Numbered from the stretch's first letter, positions 1 to 8,822 are shown. The stretch: DNA of 64,000 nucleotides from Cyclobacteriaceae bacterium (GCA_019638355.1 JAHBTY010000003.1:583325-647324), one strand, 5' to 3'. Numbers and translations: made by a program. Notes: generated by a model from the letters alone, not told the origin.

Positions 1-706
1 CGTAACGAGCTTGTAGCAGGTAATAGTAGGCCTTCACAAATTCAATCTCATTACTAATTGTTACTAATTTCTCTTTTTGGTTGTCGATAACATAACGAAA
101 TGTATCGGCCATTCTTCGAATAAACTGCTCGGCCATGGCAGTATCTTTGAAAAGTAACGATGAAACTGTGTTGAGGCAATTAAAGAGGTAATGTGGACTG
201 ATTTGAGTTTTCAATGATTGGAATTGTAATTCTAATTGTAACCGCTCCAACTGCATGGCTTCAACCTGGGTTTTGGCATAGTAGCGATACGAATAAAACA
301 AGCCATAAAAAATCTCTGAAATGAATAGGGTAATGATGAGTAAAATGGCCATGCGGATTACATCATCATTTCTGATTTCCAGCAAAAGCACACTGGCTGT
401 GATGGAGAGTAGCAAAACCAGAATTCCATTAAGTAAAAACCCTGAGATAAATCGCAACAGGAAATGGGTGCGCCAATCAATCCACTTATCCAACTGTTTA
501 TCGAATTGCCACGCAATAAAGGCAGTAACATTTATGATGAAGGTAAATACTATAAATTCATAGGCTTCGAATTTCAAAGATGGAAATCTTCCCTCGGCAC
601 TATAAAATATATACACAAAGAATACAATGGCGAGCAGGGTACACAAGAGTACAAGGGTGCTGTACTTTTTCATGAAGCGGGGTAGAAAGGAAAGCAGGGC
701 TGCCAT
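1..706 (-). CDS. LytS-type sensor histidine kinase (5' part; gene runs off the window)
   Basis: About 235 N-terminal codons are present and the catalytic end lies beyond the left edge. The N-terminus carries three or four hydrophobic membrane segments and is followed by a short coiled linker. The His_kinase family (PF06580) phosphoacceptor region then appears, with the motif KTQISPHYLFNCLNTVSSLL and a downstream EIEFVKAYYYLLQARY segment typical of LytS/YehU kinases. Two in-frame ATGs are possible, at 706 and at 673; the longer form has no in-frame stop until just upstream of 706. It lies 34 bases behind the SDHY-repeat gene on the same strand, so the two are probably co-transcribed. Kinases of this family usually signal to a LytTR response regulator, which would lie outside the window. 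Confidence 0.85.
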   Translation of the reverse strand, partial: MAALLSFLPRFMKKYSTLVLLCTLLAIVFFVYIFYSAEGRFPSLKFEAYEFIVFTFIINVTAFIAWQFDKQLDKWIDWRTHFLLRFISGFLLNGILVLLLSITASVLLLEIRNDDVIRMAILLIITLFISEIFYGLFYSYRYYAKTQVEAMQLERLQLELQFQSLKTQISPHYLFNCLNTVSSLLFKDTAMAEQFIRRMADTFRYVIDNQKEKLVTISNEIEFVKAYYYLLQARY

Positions 707-740
707 GCAGCCCCAAACTACTTAATTTTTGTAAAAGGTT

Positions 741-2159
741 TTAGCGATCCAATGCACGCAAAGCCCGGCCATAGTACGTTTCAGAGCTTATTTTGCGGGC
801 CGCTTCGCGGTAGGCGTTTTTCAAAGATTCGCTACCGCTACGCACACGCGGTGCAGTACTAACCAGCACTTCGGTGAGGTAATGATCTGAATTAATGCTT
901 TTAGCCGCAGCAAGCAACGAAATTATCTTAGGATCACTCAGGTCTGATTGATCCATAGCTTTGCGCAATACTTCCGATTTATAATGATCGCTGCCCATAC
1001 CCGAAGCCGATTCCAGCACCAGTTTAAAGGCTGCATCCGATAAATTTTGCCGCTCTAACAACCGGGTTAAAACCTCGGTGCGGTAATGATCGCTTTTGAT
1101 GGAGCGGGTAACGGGTAATAACTCGTTTAATACCTTTTCATCGATGGTTTGCCTGATCATTGACCTTATTACTTCTGATTTGTAATGATCGGAATTTATA
1201 TCCTTAATGGATTCAACTGTGCGTTGATGTGCTACAGGCGAAAGGTCGCGCTCAAGGGCTTTGCGCAATACAACTGAACGATAATGATCGGAGCTAATGG
1301 ATTTAGAGGTTGTAATCATTTCTGCCAACACCTCATCGGTAAGGTTACGTTGCTCCATTAACGAGGAGAGTACTTCTGTTTTGTAATGATCAGAATTAAT
1401 TTTAGAAGCCGATGCAAGTGCAACCTTGACACTTTCGGTCGAGGCCGGCTGAACCCGCAGTGCTTCTTTAATTACCTGTGTTTTGTAATGATCGCTGTTC
1501 ATTTTGTTGGTAACCGCAAATACTGCAACAGCGGCCTCTTTGTTTCGTAAGAATTTATCGAGGTTATCTTGTAAAAATTGGCTCAGGTAATGGTCGGAGT
1601 TCATGTTGCCGGTAACCTTCAGCACCACAGCCTCATAATCTTTTTCAAGCACTGGCTTTTTCATAAGCAAGCGTGCATAATGCGATTTTACATGGTCACT
1701 TTTTATTAACTCAATTTCGTTTAACACGGCCTGTGTACCACCCTTTGCAAAAAACCGATTCACCCGGCTATCGGCCGCAATGGTGGTTGTGCGTACAACT
1801 TCGGGCAGTACTTCGGCAAGCCACTTACGCCCTTCCGGATCAAAATTTATTTCGGTTCGACCTTCGTAATAGCGTTTTATCAACACGCTGCCTTCGCGTG
1901 TAATTTTAATAGTGCGCCTGGTGCCAAACGAGGTTTTGGTTACTTCAAAATAACCATCGTTCGACAGGGAGGTAATGTCGCGGTCATCATCGCTCACTTC
2001 AATTGTACCCCGAATTTCAATATTGAAACTGTTAAAAGCATCGGATGTTCGGTAGGTTGTTTTGGAGTCGTTGCGTGATATAGATACACTTACACTTTCA
2101 GACTGGCCGATCCCCGCATGGGTAATCATTATAAACAACAGGAAATAAACGAATTTCAT
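741..2159 (-). CDS. Exported SDHY-repeat protein (HEAT-like; resembles the periplasmic part of M56/BlaR1-type proteins)
   Basis: The 472-residue product begins with a signal peptide (about residues 1-18, ending GIGQ). Residues 20-150 form a non-repetitive domain rich in short beta-like stretches. From about residue 150 to the end there are about ten units of 33-34 residues, eight of them with a perfect SDHY core in the form (I/M)xSDHYxxxVLxxxL; the first (SDHVKSHY) and last (SSETYYGRAL) are degenerate. The spacing and the predicted helix pairs suggest a HEAT/ARM-like solenoid in the periplasm or on the cell surface. From memory, a similar N-terminal domain plus SDY-type repeats occurs C-terminal to M56 (BlaR1-like) peptidases, but no peptidase domain is present here. 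The following gene is a histidine kinase, so a sensing role is an inference. The molecular function is unknown. Confidence 0.8.
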   Translation of the reverse strand: MKFVYFLLFIMITHAGIGQSESVSVSISRNDSKTTYRTSDAFNSFNIEIRGTIEVSDDDRDITSLSNDGYFEVTKTSFGTRRTIKITREGSVLIKRYYEGRTEINFDPEGRKWLAEVLPEVVRTTTIAADSRVNRFFAKGGTQAVLNEIELIKSDHVKSHYARLLMKKPVLEKDYEAVVLKVTGNMNSDHYLSQFLQDNLDKFLRNKEAAVAVFAVTNKMNSDHYKTQVIKEALRVQPASTESVKVALASASKINSDHYKTEVLSSLMEQRNLTDEVLAEMITTSKSISSDHYRSVVLRKALERDLSPVAHQRTVESIKDINSDHYKSEVIRSMIRQTIDEKVLNELLPVTRSIKSDHYRTEVLTRLLERQNLSDAAFKLVLESASGMGSDHYKSEVLRKAMDQSDLSDPKIISLLAAAKSINSDHYLTEVLVSTAPRVRSGSESLKNAYREAARKISSETYYGRALRALDR

Positions 2160-2267
2160 AAAATGGCTTTTTAAACCTGATACGCAACAAAGGTGGGGTT
2201 GGGATTCAACTCCAACAATCGTTATGAAATGAACTGTGGTATTGGTGTAGTGAGTTGTAGTATTGTG

Positions 2268-3458
2268 CTAAGTAGCTTTATTGGCGACCAGATGTAAAAA
2301 ATCAGTTAACCCGATTACCTCAGTATCGTTCGAAGTTGGATAACGTTCGTACCCCGGATAGACAACAAACCTGGTAGTTGCCGAAATATCTTCACTTGCT
2401 GTGTGAAAGCCTTTGTTAACAGTAGGGGCAAGCCCTCGTTTAACCTCAACAGCCCAAACTTCTTTGTTGGGTCCTTCCAGCACTAAATCAATTTCGCTTT
2501 GCGAGGTAGATCGGTAGTAACTGTATCTCCATTTATTAGAAAGTTGACTTATAATATTTTCAATTACAAAACCTTCCCAGCTTGCGCCTGATGCCGGGTT
2601 TCCAATCAAACTTTCGAAAGTTGAAATATTGAGCAGTTTATGCAAAATACCGCTATCGCGAATGTATATCTTGGGCGATTTCACGAGCCGCTTTTTACTG
2701 TTTCCAGACCAGGGTTGTATCTGACGTACCATATAAAACTCCGTAAGTGTATCCAGATATGATTTTATAGTTGTATGGGATACTTCCAGGCTGTGGCCAA
2801 GTTTAGTGAAATTAGTTTGCTGACCATGGTAATGCGCCAGCATAGCCCAGAAACGCTTCATATGTTGGGGTGATATGCGAGGTCCCATGTTAGGGATATC
2901 CCGCTCTACATATGTTGAAATAAAATTAGTTCTCCATCGCCAGCTTTCGTCTTCTGTGGCGGCAAGATAGCTATCCGGAAAGCCACCTCTTAACCATAAT
3001 TTATCAGCATTAAATCCGGTTGGATCAACAGCATAAATTTCACTTACATTAAACGGACTTAGTTCCAGGTAGTGAATTCGGCCTGCTAATGTTTCTGAAG
3101 ACTTCTGTAACAAATCGCGCGAGGCAGAGCCCAATAATAAAAACTGACCTGCCTTTTCTCCAGCTCGCTTACGTATATCTACAATGCTGCGAAGTGTACG
3201 AAACAGGTCGGGTTTACGTTGAACTTCATCAATAATTACCAGATGATTGTCTAACCTTTTTAAATAACTCTCGGCATCGTATAATTTATTCAGATCGCTG
3301 TCGAGTTCCAGATCCAGGTAAATACTTTTTTTGGATTGAAGTGCTGCTTCAGTTAAAGCAAGTGTGGTTTTTCCTACCTGGCGTGGACCAAGCAAGGCCA
3401 CCACAGGTGCTTGTTGCAGCGAGGCTGCCACGCTGTTTGATAACGCTCGTTTCAGCAT
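2268..3458 (-). CDS. AAA-type ATPase with C-terminal DUF4143 domain
   Basis: The 396-residue protein has a P-loop at residues 24-32 (GPRQVGKTT) and a Walker B segment ending DE at residues 77-78 (HLVIIDEVQRKPD), the AAA_14 arrangement. The C-terminal DUF4143 domain contains SEIDLVLEGPNKEVWAVEVK, which has the spacing of a PD-(D/E)xK nuclease-like core (D, then ExK). Proteins of this family are widespread, often multi-copy and patchily distributed, and their cellular role is not established. The gene is isolated between trmH-like and SDHY-repeat genes and is preceded by the dyad/direct-repeat site at 3466-3554. The ATG lies directly downstream of that site, which suggests autoregulation or self-targeting, an inference only. 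Confidence 0.9.
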   Translation of the reverse strand: MLKRALSNSVAASLQQAPVVALLGPRQVGKTTLALTEAALQSKKSIYLDLELDSDLNKLYDAESYLKRLDNHLVIIDEVQRKPDLFRTLRSIVDIRKRAGEKAGQFLLLGSASRDLLQKSSETLAGRIHYLELSPFNVSEIYAVDPTGFNADKLWLRGGFPDSYLAATEDESWRWRTNFISTYVERDIPNMGPRISPQHMKRFWAMLAHYHGQQTNFTKLGHSLEVSHTTIKSYLDTLTEFYMVRQIQPWSGNSKKRLVKSPKIYIRDSGILHKLLNISTFESLIGNPASGASWEGFVIENIISQLSNKWRYSYYRSTSQSEIDLVLEGPNKEVWAVEVKRGLAPTVNKGFHTASEDISATTRFVVYPGYERYPTSNDTEVIGLTDFLHLVANKAT

Positions 3459-3465
3459 TTATATA

Positions 3466-3554
3466 TGAATTTTGAAATCCTAACTTTCAATTTTCACAAA
3501 AATAGACTACATTTTGTGAATTTTGAAAGTTTAACTTTCAATTTTCACAAAAAT
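3466..3554. repeat. Two direct copies of a 38-base AT-rich sequence
   Basis: Copy 1 is at 3466-3503 and copy 2 at 3517-3554, offset by 51 bases and separated by 13. They differ at only three adjacent positions (ATCC versus AGTT in the middle of the unit). The second copy overlaps the last codons of the upstream RNA methyltransferase gene, so the repeat is partly coding. Both copies sit within the first 100 bases upstream of the DUF4143 ATPase start codon. Confidence 0.9.
3512..3552. promoter_or_regulatory. 41-base dyad, candidate operator or target site of the DUF4143 ATPase
   Basis: The left arm at 3512-3531 and right arm at 3533-3552 are complementary at 18 of 20 positions around a single central base (3532). 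The innermost 19 bases read TTGAAAGTTTAACTTTCAA, perfect except for the centre. The first direct-repeat copy carries a degenerate version. The stem is AT-rich and lacks a GC core followed by a T tract, so it does not look like an intrinsic terminator. A protein-binding site controlling the ATPase gene, or a site acted on by the ATPase itself, is the more natural reading. Confidence 0.55.
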
Positions 3555-4336
3555 CCACGTTGTCTGCGAGCTTCGAACACCACTACGGCTGCGGCATTAG
3601 AAACATTCATCGAGTCGATTATACCCTGCATGGGTATTATGATGTTGGCAGCGCTGTTTTGTACCCAAAGGTTAGATAGCCCCGTTGCTTCTGTACCCAT
3701 TACAATGGCGCACGGTTTTGTAAAGTCGGTTTGGTAATAAGGTTTTGAAGCTTTCAGGTAGGTGCAATAAATGTTGATGTGGTTCTGCTTCAGCCAACGA
3801 ATAGTTTCTTCGCTGGTAGCCGAGGCAATCTGTTTGGTAAACACACAACCCACGCTGCTGCGGATTACATTGGGATTATAAAAATCAGTTTGCGGATCGC
3901 AAATAACAACGGCATCCACTCCGGCAGCATCAGCTGTGCGTAAAATAGCACCCAGGTTACCTGGTTTTTCTACTGCTTCCAGAATTAATAACAGCGGGTT
4001 TGCACTTAACTTAATATCCTGCAGCCGATGTGTTTTTTGTTCGGCTACAGCCAGAATACCACCCGTGCTTTCGCGGATGGCAATTTTATCGAACACTTCT
4101 TTTGAAACCGGAATCAGCAACTTGTCCTGTTGCAGCAAGTCGCCCGATTCTTTTTTATTCAGAATTTCTTCACAAAAAAAAATATTACCCATTCTATAAC
4201 CGGCTTCTATAGCCATGCGCACTTCTTGGGCACCCTCTACAACAAATAGTTGCTGCTTTCTGCGTTCGCGTGGTTTCTCCAGCGCAAGCAGGCTTTTGAT
4301 TTTGGGGTTTTGCGTGCTGGTGATGAGGAAGTGCAT
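3545..4336 (-). CDS. SpoU/TrmH-family RNA 2'-O-methyltransferase
   Basis: The 263-residue protein matches the SPOUT methyltransferase layout. An N-terminal RNA-binding substrate domain (RERRKQQLFVVEGAQEV) is followed by the three knot motifs: EKPGNLGAILRTADAAG, then AIVMGTEATGLSNLW, then IIIPMQGIIDSMNVSNAAAV. It transfers methyl from S-adenosylmethionine to a ribose 2'-OH in rRNA or tRNA; the exact nucleotide cannot be read from sequence. It starts 2 bases after the stop of the preceding exported-protein gene, so the two are likely translated from one transcript. Its 3' end is fused into the dyad element at 3512-3552. Confidence 0.92.
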   Translation of the reverse strand: MHFLITSTQNPKIKSLLALEKPRERRKQQLFVVEGAQEVRMAIEAGYRMGNIFFCEEILNKKESGDLLQQDKLLIPVSKEVFDKIAIRESTGGILAVAEQKTHRLQDIKLSANPLLLILEAVEKPGNLGAILRTADAAGVDAVVICDPQTDFYNPNVIRSSVGCVFTKQIASATSEETIRWLKQNHINIYCTYLKASKPYYQTDFTKPCAIVMGTEATGLSNLWVQNSAANIIIPMQGIIDSMNVSNAAAVVVFEARRQRGFL

Positions 4337-4338
4337 GA

Positions 4339-4938
4339 TTAATTCAATTCAATGGAATCAGAAACAATAGTAAAAGTACCACCGTCTGATAAGTGAAACA
4401 TAAAGGTAAATTGATGAACGGAAGAAGCAATCGGTGCCTGATTAATGACCATCGTGAATGATGTTCTGGTTACGGATCGGTTAAGTCCGGCAATGAAATC
4501 AGGAATTGATAAGCCACTCAGGGTAAAAAGTGAAATTAAATCTTCTCCGGCCGCAAACACTCCTGAAGCAGTAGCATATACCTGGTTGCTGGTAATTTTT
4601 ATGGAATTAAATTCCTGCATAGGGTTATCGGAAATATCGCAGGCATAAGCACTACCCGGAAAAGCACTTAGTTTTTGTTGCGCAGAAATATTGATTATTA
4701 CAGGTGTAAACACGAAGGTAAATTCAGTATGATTTATGGCAGTGCCAGCAGGTAGCGGTTTTGTAAAATCCGGTTGTCCGTTAGCATCAAGCAAAAATGT
4801 TGAAAGGCTAAAATCAGAAGCTCTATAAGATGAATTTTTGTTTTCGCCACAGCCGCAGGTAGTGGGTATGAGGCAACAGGCAGCAAAAAAACTATTCATG
4901 AAGAAAAATATAATGGTGCAGGTTGCTAATTTTTTCAC
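4339..4938 (-). CDS. Small exported Cys-rich N-terminus protein, unknown function
   Basis: The 199-residue product opens with a hydrophobic signal (residues 1-20) followed by a cluster of cysteines (AACCLIPTTCGCGE). Cys20 or Cys21 could be a lipidation site, though the lipobox is atypical. The remainder is Ser/Thr/Asn-rich with alternating hydrophobic residues, consistent with a secreted beta-sandwich. I do not recognise a specific family; a small DUF of Bacteroidota is possible. It is coupled to the SpoU methyltransferase by a 2-base gap. The 186 bases upstream, to the purL stop, hold nothing I can identify. Confidence 0.7.
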   Translation of the reverse strand: MKKLATCTIIFFFMNSFFAACCLIPTTCGCGENKNSSYRASDFSLSTFLLDANGQPDFTKPLPAGTAINHTEFTFVFTPVIINISAQQKLSAFPGSAYACDISDNPMQEFNSIKITSNQVYATASGVFAAGEDLISLFTLSGLSIPDFIAGLNRSVTRTSFTMVINQAPIASSVHQFTFMFHLSDGGTFTIVSDSIELN

Positions 4939-5124
4939 TTTTACAAAGTTTTAGTTAGTCGTGACTTTAGGCATAGCAAAAACCTGTACTAAATCGCCAA
5001 TTGCTATTGCTTTTCAAATTACAGATGCATTTGTTGAACAATAGGTTGGAATGTTTCCATTAAGTTTAGCTCCCGTTCTTATTAGGACCTAGGTGCAATA
5101 GAAATTGTACACCGGGTAAATAAA

Positions 5125-8100
5125 TTAGTGAGAACCTTTTTTTACCCACTCCCTTGCATTAACAAAAGCTTCAATCCACGGGCCCACTTCATCTTGCTTA
5201 CGATTGGCAGGGTAGTAGCCCCAGTTCCAGGGGAACAAGGAGCGTTCAATGTGTGGCATAATGGCCAGGTGCCTTCCATCATTAGAACATAAGGCAGCCA
5301 CACCATAATCCGAATCGTTTGGATTGCCCGGGTATTGCAAGTAAGTGTACGTGGCGGCAATCGCGTAGTTGTGATGACCTTTCAAATCAAAACGACCTTC
5401 GCCATGTGCAACCCATACACCCAGGGTTGAACCCTCGTAACTGCTCAACATTACCGAATTGTTTTTCGGAATGCTGATACTGATAAAAGTGGATTCAAAC
5501 TTACCCGAACCGTTATGATGCATTTTTGGATGGGCGCTCATCTCAACTTCACGGTTGATCAACCCAAGCTCCATCATTAACTGACAACCGTTACACACAC
5601 CTAAACTCAATGTATCCTTCCTGTTATAGAAATTATCCAGCGCTGCTTTTGCTTTGGGATTGTACAAGAACGCACCCGCCCAACCTTTAGCCGAACCCAA
5701 CACATCTGAGTTGGAGAATCCGCCCACAAACACAATCAGGTTTACTTCGCTTAAATCTTCGCGCCCGGTCATCAGGTCGGTCATGTGTACATCTTTTACA
5801 TCAAAGCCTGCGAGGTAAAGTGCATAGGCCATTTCCCGATCACCGTTCACGCCTTTCTCCCGAATAATAGCAGCTTTGATTCCGCTGGGCGTTCTGCGTT
5901 TTGGATCAATGTTGAAAGAAGCGAAACTTCCGTTAAAGTGCGTTGGAAATTTATACTCCAGCGGCTGGTTGAAAATATTATCCCTGCGCTGTACTGCATG
6001 ACCTTTGGTACGCTGCATCGCATCTAACAGGTAAGAAGTTTTAAACCACGTATCTCTTAAATTATCAATTGCCAATTGTCGATTGTCAATTGTTAACTGT
6101 CGCGTGTTTGTTACTTCACCAAGCGTTACTGATTTGATTTTGTTGGCTGATAAAACCTTTTCAACAGCAGCAACATTCGTAACCTGCAACACAATACCCG
6201 GATTTTCGGCAAAGAGAACTTTAATCACATCGGTGCCCAGTTCGCTTATGCTGATGTTTATGCCTGCACCCGGAGTAGGGAAACACATTTCAAGCAGGGT
6301 AGTAATTAGTCCGCCCGATGAAATATCGTGACCAGCTAAAATCAGATCTTGTTTGATGAGTTGCTGCACGGCTTCAAATGCAGCAACAAAATAATTTTCA
6401 TCAGTAATGGTAGGTGTAGTTGTGCCCAGTTGATTTACAATCTGCGCAAAGCTGCTGCCGCCTAATTGAAAACTATCTTTTGAAAAATCGATGTAAATAA
6501 TTTTGGAACCACTTAAAGGGTGCAAAGCAGGTGAAATAGTTTTTCGAATATCACTCACTTCGGCTACAGCCGAAATAATAACGGTACCGGGCGAATACAC
6601 TACTTCACCATTCGGGTATTTCTGCGTCATCGAAAGTGAATCTTTTCCGGTAGGAATATTAATGCCAAGCTTGCAGGCAAAGTCACTCACCGCTTCTACC
6701 GCTTTATACAACCGTGCATTCTCACCTTCATTTTTGGCAGGCCACATCCAATTCGCGCTAAGCGAAACACCTTTTAAGCCGTGTGTAAGTGGTGCCCAAA
6801 TAATATTTAATAATGATTCAGCAATAGCCAGTTTGCTACCAGTTGCGGCATTCACCAATGCTGCACCCGGTGCGTGACCGATACCGGTTGCAATACCTTT
6901 GTTGCTGGTGAAGTCAAGCGCCATTACAGAAACATTGTTCAATGGCAATTGAATTTGTCCGCAGGTTTGTTGTGTGGCCACGCGACCCGTTACGGAACGA
7001 TCTACTTTATTGGTTAACCAATCTTTACAAGCTACCGCTTCCAATTGTAATACTTGATCGATATAGGTAGTAAGTTGGTTTGCATCGTAACGCACTTCCG
7101 CGTAAGCGATGGATGTGGTTTTGTCGTGCAGAATGGTTTTAGGCGAAGAACCAAACAAATGACTCAATGCCAGTTCAACTGGTTTTGTGTTTTTCTTATT
7201 ATCAACAAACGTAAACTGCTTATCGCCTGTAGCTGTACCCACTACGTACAGGGGTGCACGCTCACGTTCGGCAGCACGTTTTAACGTATCAACATCTTTT
7301 TCGTGCATGGCTATGCCCATGCGCTCCTGCGATTCGTTGCTAATGATTTCTTTATCAGAAAGAGTGGGGTCGCCTATCGGGAGTTTATCAATCTCCAACG
7401 TGCCACCGGTTTCTTCCAATAATTCGGAGAAACAATTCAAATGGCCACCGGCACCATGATCGTGAATGGAAACAATCGGGTTGTGTTTGGATTCCACCAA
7501 TGCACGAATGGCATTCATTACCCGCTTTTGCATTTCGGGGTTTGATCGTTGCACGGCATTTAGTTCGAGCGCGTTCGCAAACTCGCCCGTAATTACCGAT
7601 GACACCGCTGCTCCACCCATACCAATGCGATAGTTATCGCCACCCATTAAAATTATTTTATCGCCTGGCTGCAACGATTCTTTCTTGCTGTCTTTCTCTT
7701 TGCCATAACCTACGCCACCGGCCAGCATAATTACTTTATCGAACCCAAATTTTTTGTTGTGTTCCATGTGTTCGAACGTAAGCACGCTACCACCAATCAG
7801 GGGCTGACCGAATTTGTTTCCAAAATCGCTTGCACCATCTGAAGCTTTGATTAAGATCTCGGCCGGGTTTTGATACAGCCACTTGCGCGCTTCAAACTTT
7901 TTTTCCCAAGGCCTTCCATTTTCTAAACGGGGATAAGAAGTAATGTAAACAGCTGTGCCTGATAGCGGAATAGAACCTTTGCCACCTGCAAGTCGGTCGC
8001 GAATTTCGCCACCGCCACCGGTAGCGGCACCATTGAATGGTTCAACGGTAGTGGGGAAATTGTGCGTTTCTGCTTTAAGCGAAATAACCGAATCAAAATC

Positions 8101-8805
8101 TTCTACCTGAAAGTAATCGGGCTTATCGCCCGAAGCCGGAGCAAACTGTTCAATCCGTGGACCTTTGATAAAAGCCACATTGTCTTTGTAAGCCGAAACA
8201 ATGTAGTTGGGATTTTCCTTTGAAGTTTTTTTAATGAGCTGAAATAAGGTTGCTGGCTTCTCTTCGCCATCGATAATAAACGTTCCGTTAAAAATTTTAT
8301 GGCGGCAGTGTTCGCTGTTCACCTGCGAGAAACCAAACACTTCGCTATCGGTAAGTTTGCGCCCCAGTTTCCAGCTTACATCGTTCAGGTAATCTATTTC
8401 TTCCTGACTTAAAGCCAGGCCTTCTTTTTCGTTATAGGTTTTGAGGTCGTCAATCTCAAGAATGGGTTCGGGCGTGTGGTGAACGGTGAACAGCTCCTGA
8501 TCAAGTCCATTATACAACCGTTGCAACATGCGGTCGTGGGTCGTGGTGGCCGTGGCTTCTGTAAATTCTTCGATGCGGGTAATGCCGGTTATACCCATGG
8601 TTTGGGTAATCTCCACGGCATTGGTGCTCCATGGGGTAATCATCTCCTTGCGTGGGCCGATGAAATAACCGGTAAGGAATTTTTCTTGCAGGGGCTTGCC
8701 GCCACCAAAAAGCCAAATTAATTTTTCATAATCCTGATTACCAAAAGGTTGGGAGGTGTCAACGGCATAGAGGGTTGCGCCCGGAGCGCGAAAGAAAACG
8801 ATCAT
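5125..8805 (-). CDS. purL: Phosphoribosylformylglycinamidine synthase, single-chain form
   Basis: This ATP-dependent enzyme of purine biosynthesis converts FGAR and glutamine to FGAM. The product of about 1226 residues has the full large-type order: an N-terminal PurS-like region, the linker (SQVNSEHCRHKIF), two AIRS-like catalytic halves (KAETHNFPTTVEPFNGAATG; SIHDHGAGGH) and a C-terminal class I glutamine amidotransferase with the nucleophile in GVCNGCQLMMELGL and a downstream His/Glu in MPHIERSLFPW. The chosen ATG begins MIVFFRAPGATLYAV. An upstream in-frame ATG at 8823 is possible, but it overlaps a TATTTTTG promoter-like element (8823-8830). An odd feature is a 14-residue insert, RQLTIDN followed by RQLAIDN, encoded by a heptanucleotide repeat at 6061-6102 just before the amidotransferase domain. 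Confidence 0.97.
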   Translation of the reverse strand: MIVFFRAPGATLYAVDTSQPFGNQDYEKLIWLFGGGKPLQEKFLTGYFIGPRKEMITPWSTNAVEITQTMGITGITRIEEFTEATATTTHDRMLQRLYNGLDQELFTVHHTPEPILEIDDLKTYNEKEGLALSQEEIDYLNDVSWKLGRKLTDSEVFGFSQVNSEHCRHKIFNGTFIIDGEEKPATLFQLIKKTSKENPNYIVSAYKDNVAFIKGPRIEQFAPASGDKPDYFQVEDFDSVISLKAETHNFPTTVEPFNGAATGGGGEIRDRLAGGKGSIPLSGTAVYITSYPRLENGRPWEKKFEARKWLYQNPAEILIKASDGASDFGNKFGQPLIGGSVLTFEHMEHNKKFGFDKVIMLAGGVGYGKEKDSKKESLQPGDKIILMGGDNYRIGMGGAAVSSVITGEFANALELNAVQRSNPEMQKRVMNAIRALVESKHNPIVSIHDHGAGGHLNCFSELLEETGGTLEIDKLPIGDPTLSDKEIISNESQERMGIAMHEKDVDTLKRAAERERAPLYVVGTATGDKQFTFVDNKKNTKPVELALSHLFGSSPKTILHDKTTSIAYAEVRYDANQLTTYIDQVLQLEAVACKDWLTNKVDRSVTGRVATQQTCGQIQLPLNNVSVMALDFTSNKGIATGIGHAPGAALVNAATGSKLAIAESLLNIIWAPLTHGLKGVSLSANWMWPAKNEGENARLYKAVEAVSDFACKLGINIPTGKDSLSMTQKYPNGEVVYSPGTVIISAVAEVSDIRKTISPALHPLSGSKIIYIDFSKDSFQLGGSSFAQIVNQLGTTTPTITDENYFVAAFEAVQQLIKQDLILAGHDISSGGLITTLLEMCFPTPGAGINISISELGTDVIKVLFAENPGIVLQVTNVAAVEKVLSANKIKSVTLGEVTNTRQLTIDNRQLAIDNLRDTWFKTSYLLDAMQRTKGHAVQRRDNIFNQPLEYKFPTHFNGSFASFNIDPKRRTPSGIKAAIIREKGVNGDREMAYALYLAGFDVKDVHMTDLMTGREDLSEVNLIVFVGGFSNSDVLGSAKGWAGAFLYNPKAKAALDNFYNRKDTLSLGVCNGCQLMMELGLINREVEMSAHPKMHHNGSGKFESTFISISIPKNNSVMLSSYEGSTLGVWVAHGEGRFDLKGHHNYAIAATYTYLQYPGNPNDSDYGVAALCSNDGRHLAIMPHIERSLFPWNWGYYPANRKQDEVGPWIEAFVNAREWVKKGSH
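6061..6102. repeat. Six degenerate 7-base tandem units inside purL
   Basis: On the plus strand the units read ATTATCA, ATTGCCA, ATTGTCG, ATTGTCA, ATTGTTA, ACTGTCG, clearly derived from ATTGTCA. The 42 bases are an exact multiple of three and encode a duplicated heptapeptide (RQLTIDN, RQLAIDN). The reading frame is preserved. Confidence 0.85.
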
Positions 8806-8822
8806 AGTGGTGAGCGTAAGCA

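Noticed and set aside
900-1700. Regularly spaced taatgatc repeats resembling a CRISPR-like or satellite array
   Set aside because: They are the codons of the SDHY motif in an intact, signal-peptide-bearing reading frame; spacing is 33-34 codons and there is no palindromic repeat or spacer.
3512-3552. The dyad as an intrinsic terminator for the SpoU gene
   Set aside because: The stem is almost entirely A-T, overlaps coding bases, and has no dedicated U-tract after a GC core.
3465-3737. Plus-strand 90-codon frame over the repeat (MNFEILTFNFHKN repeated)
   Set aside because: The repeated peptide merely reflects the direct repeat; the rest is antisense to the SpoU methyltransferase gene.
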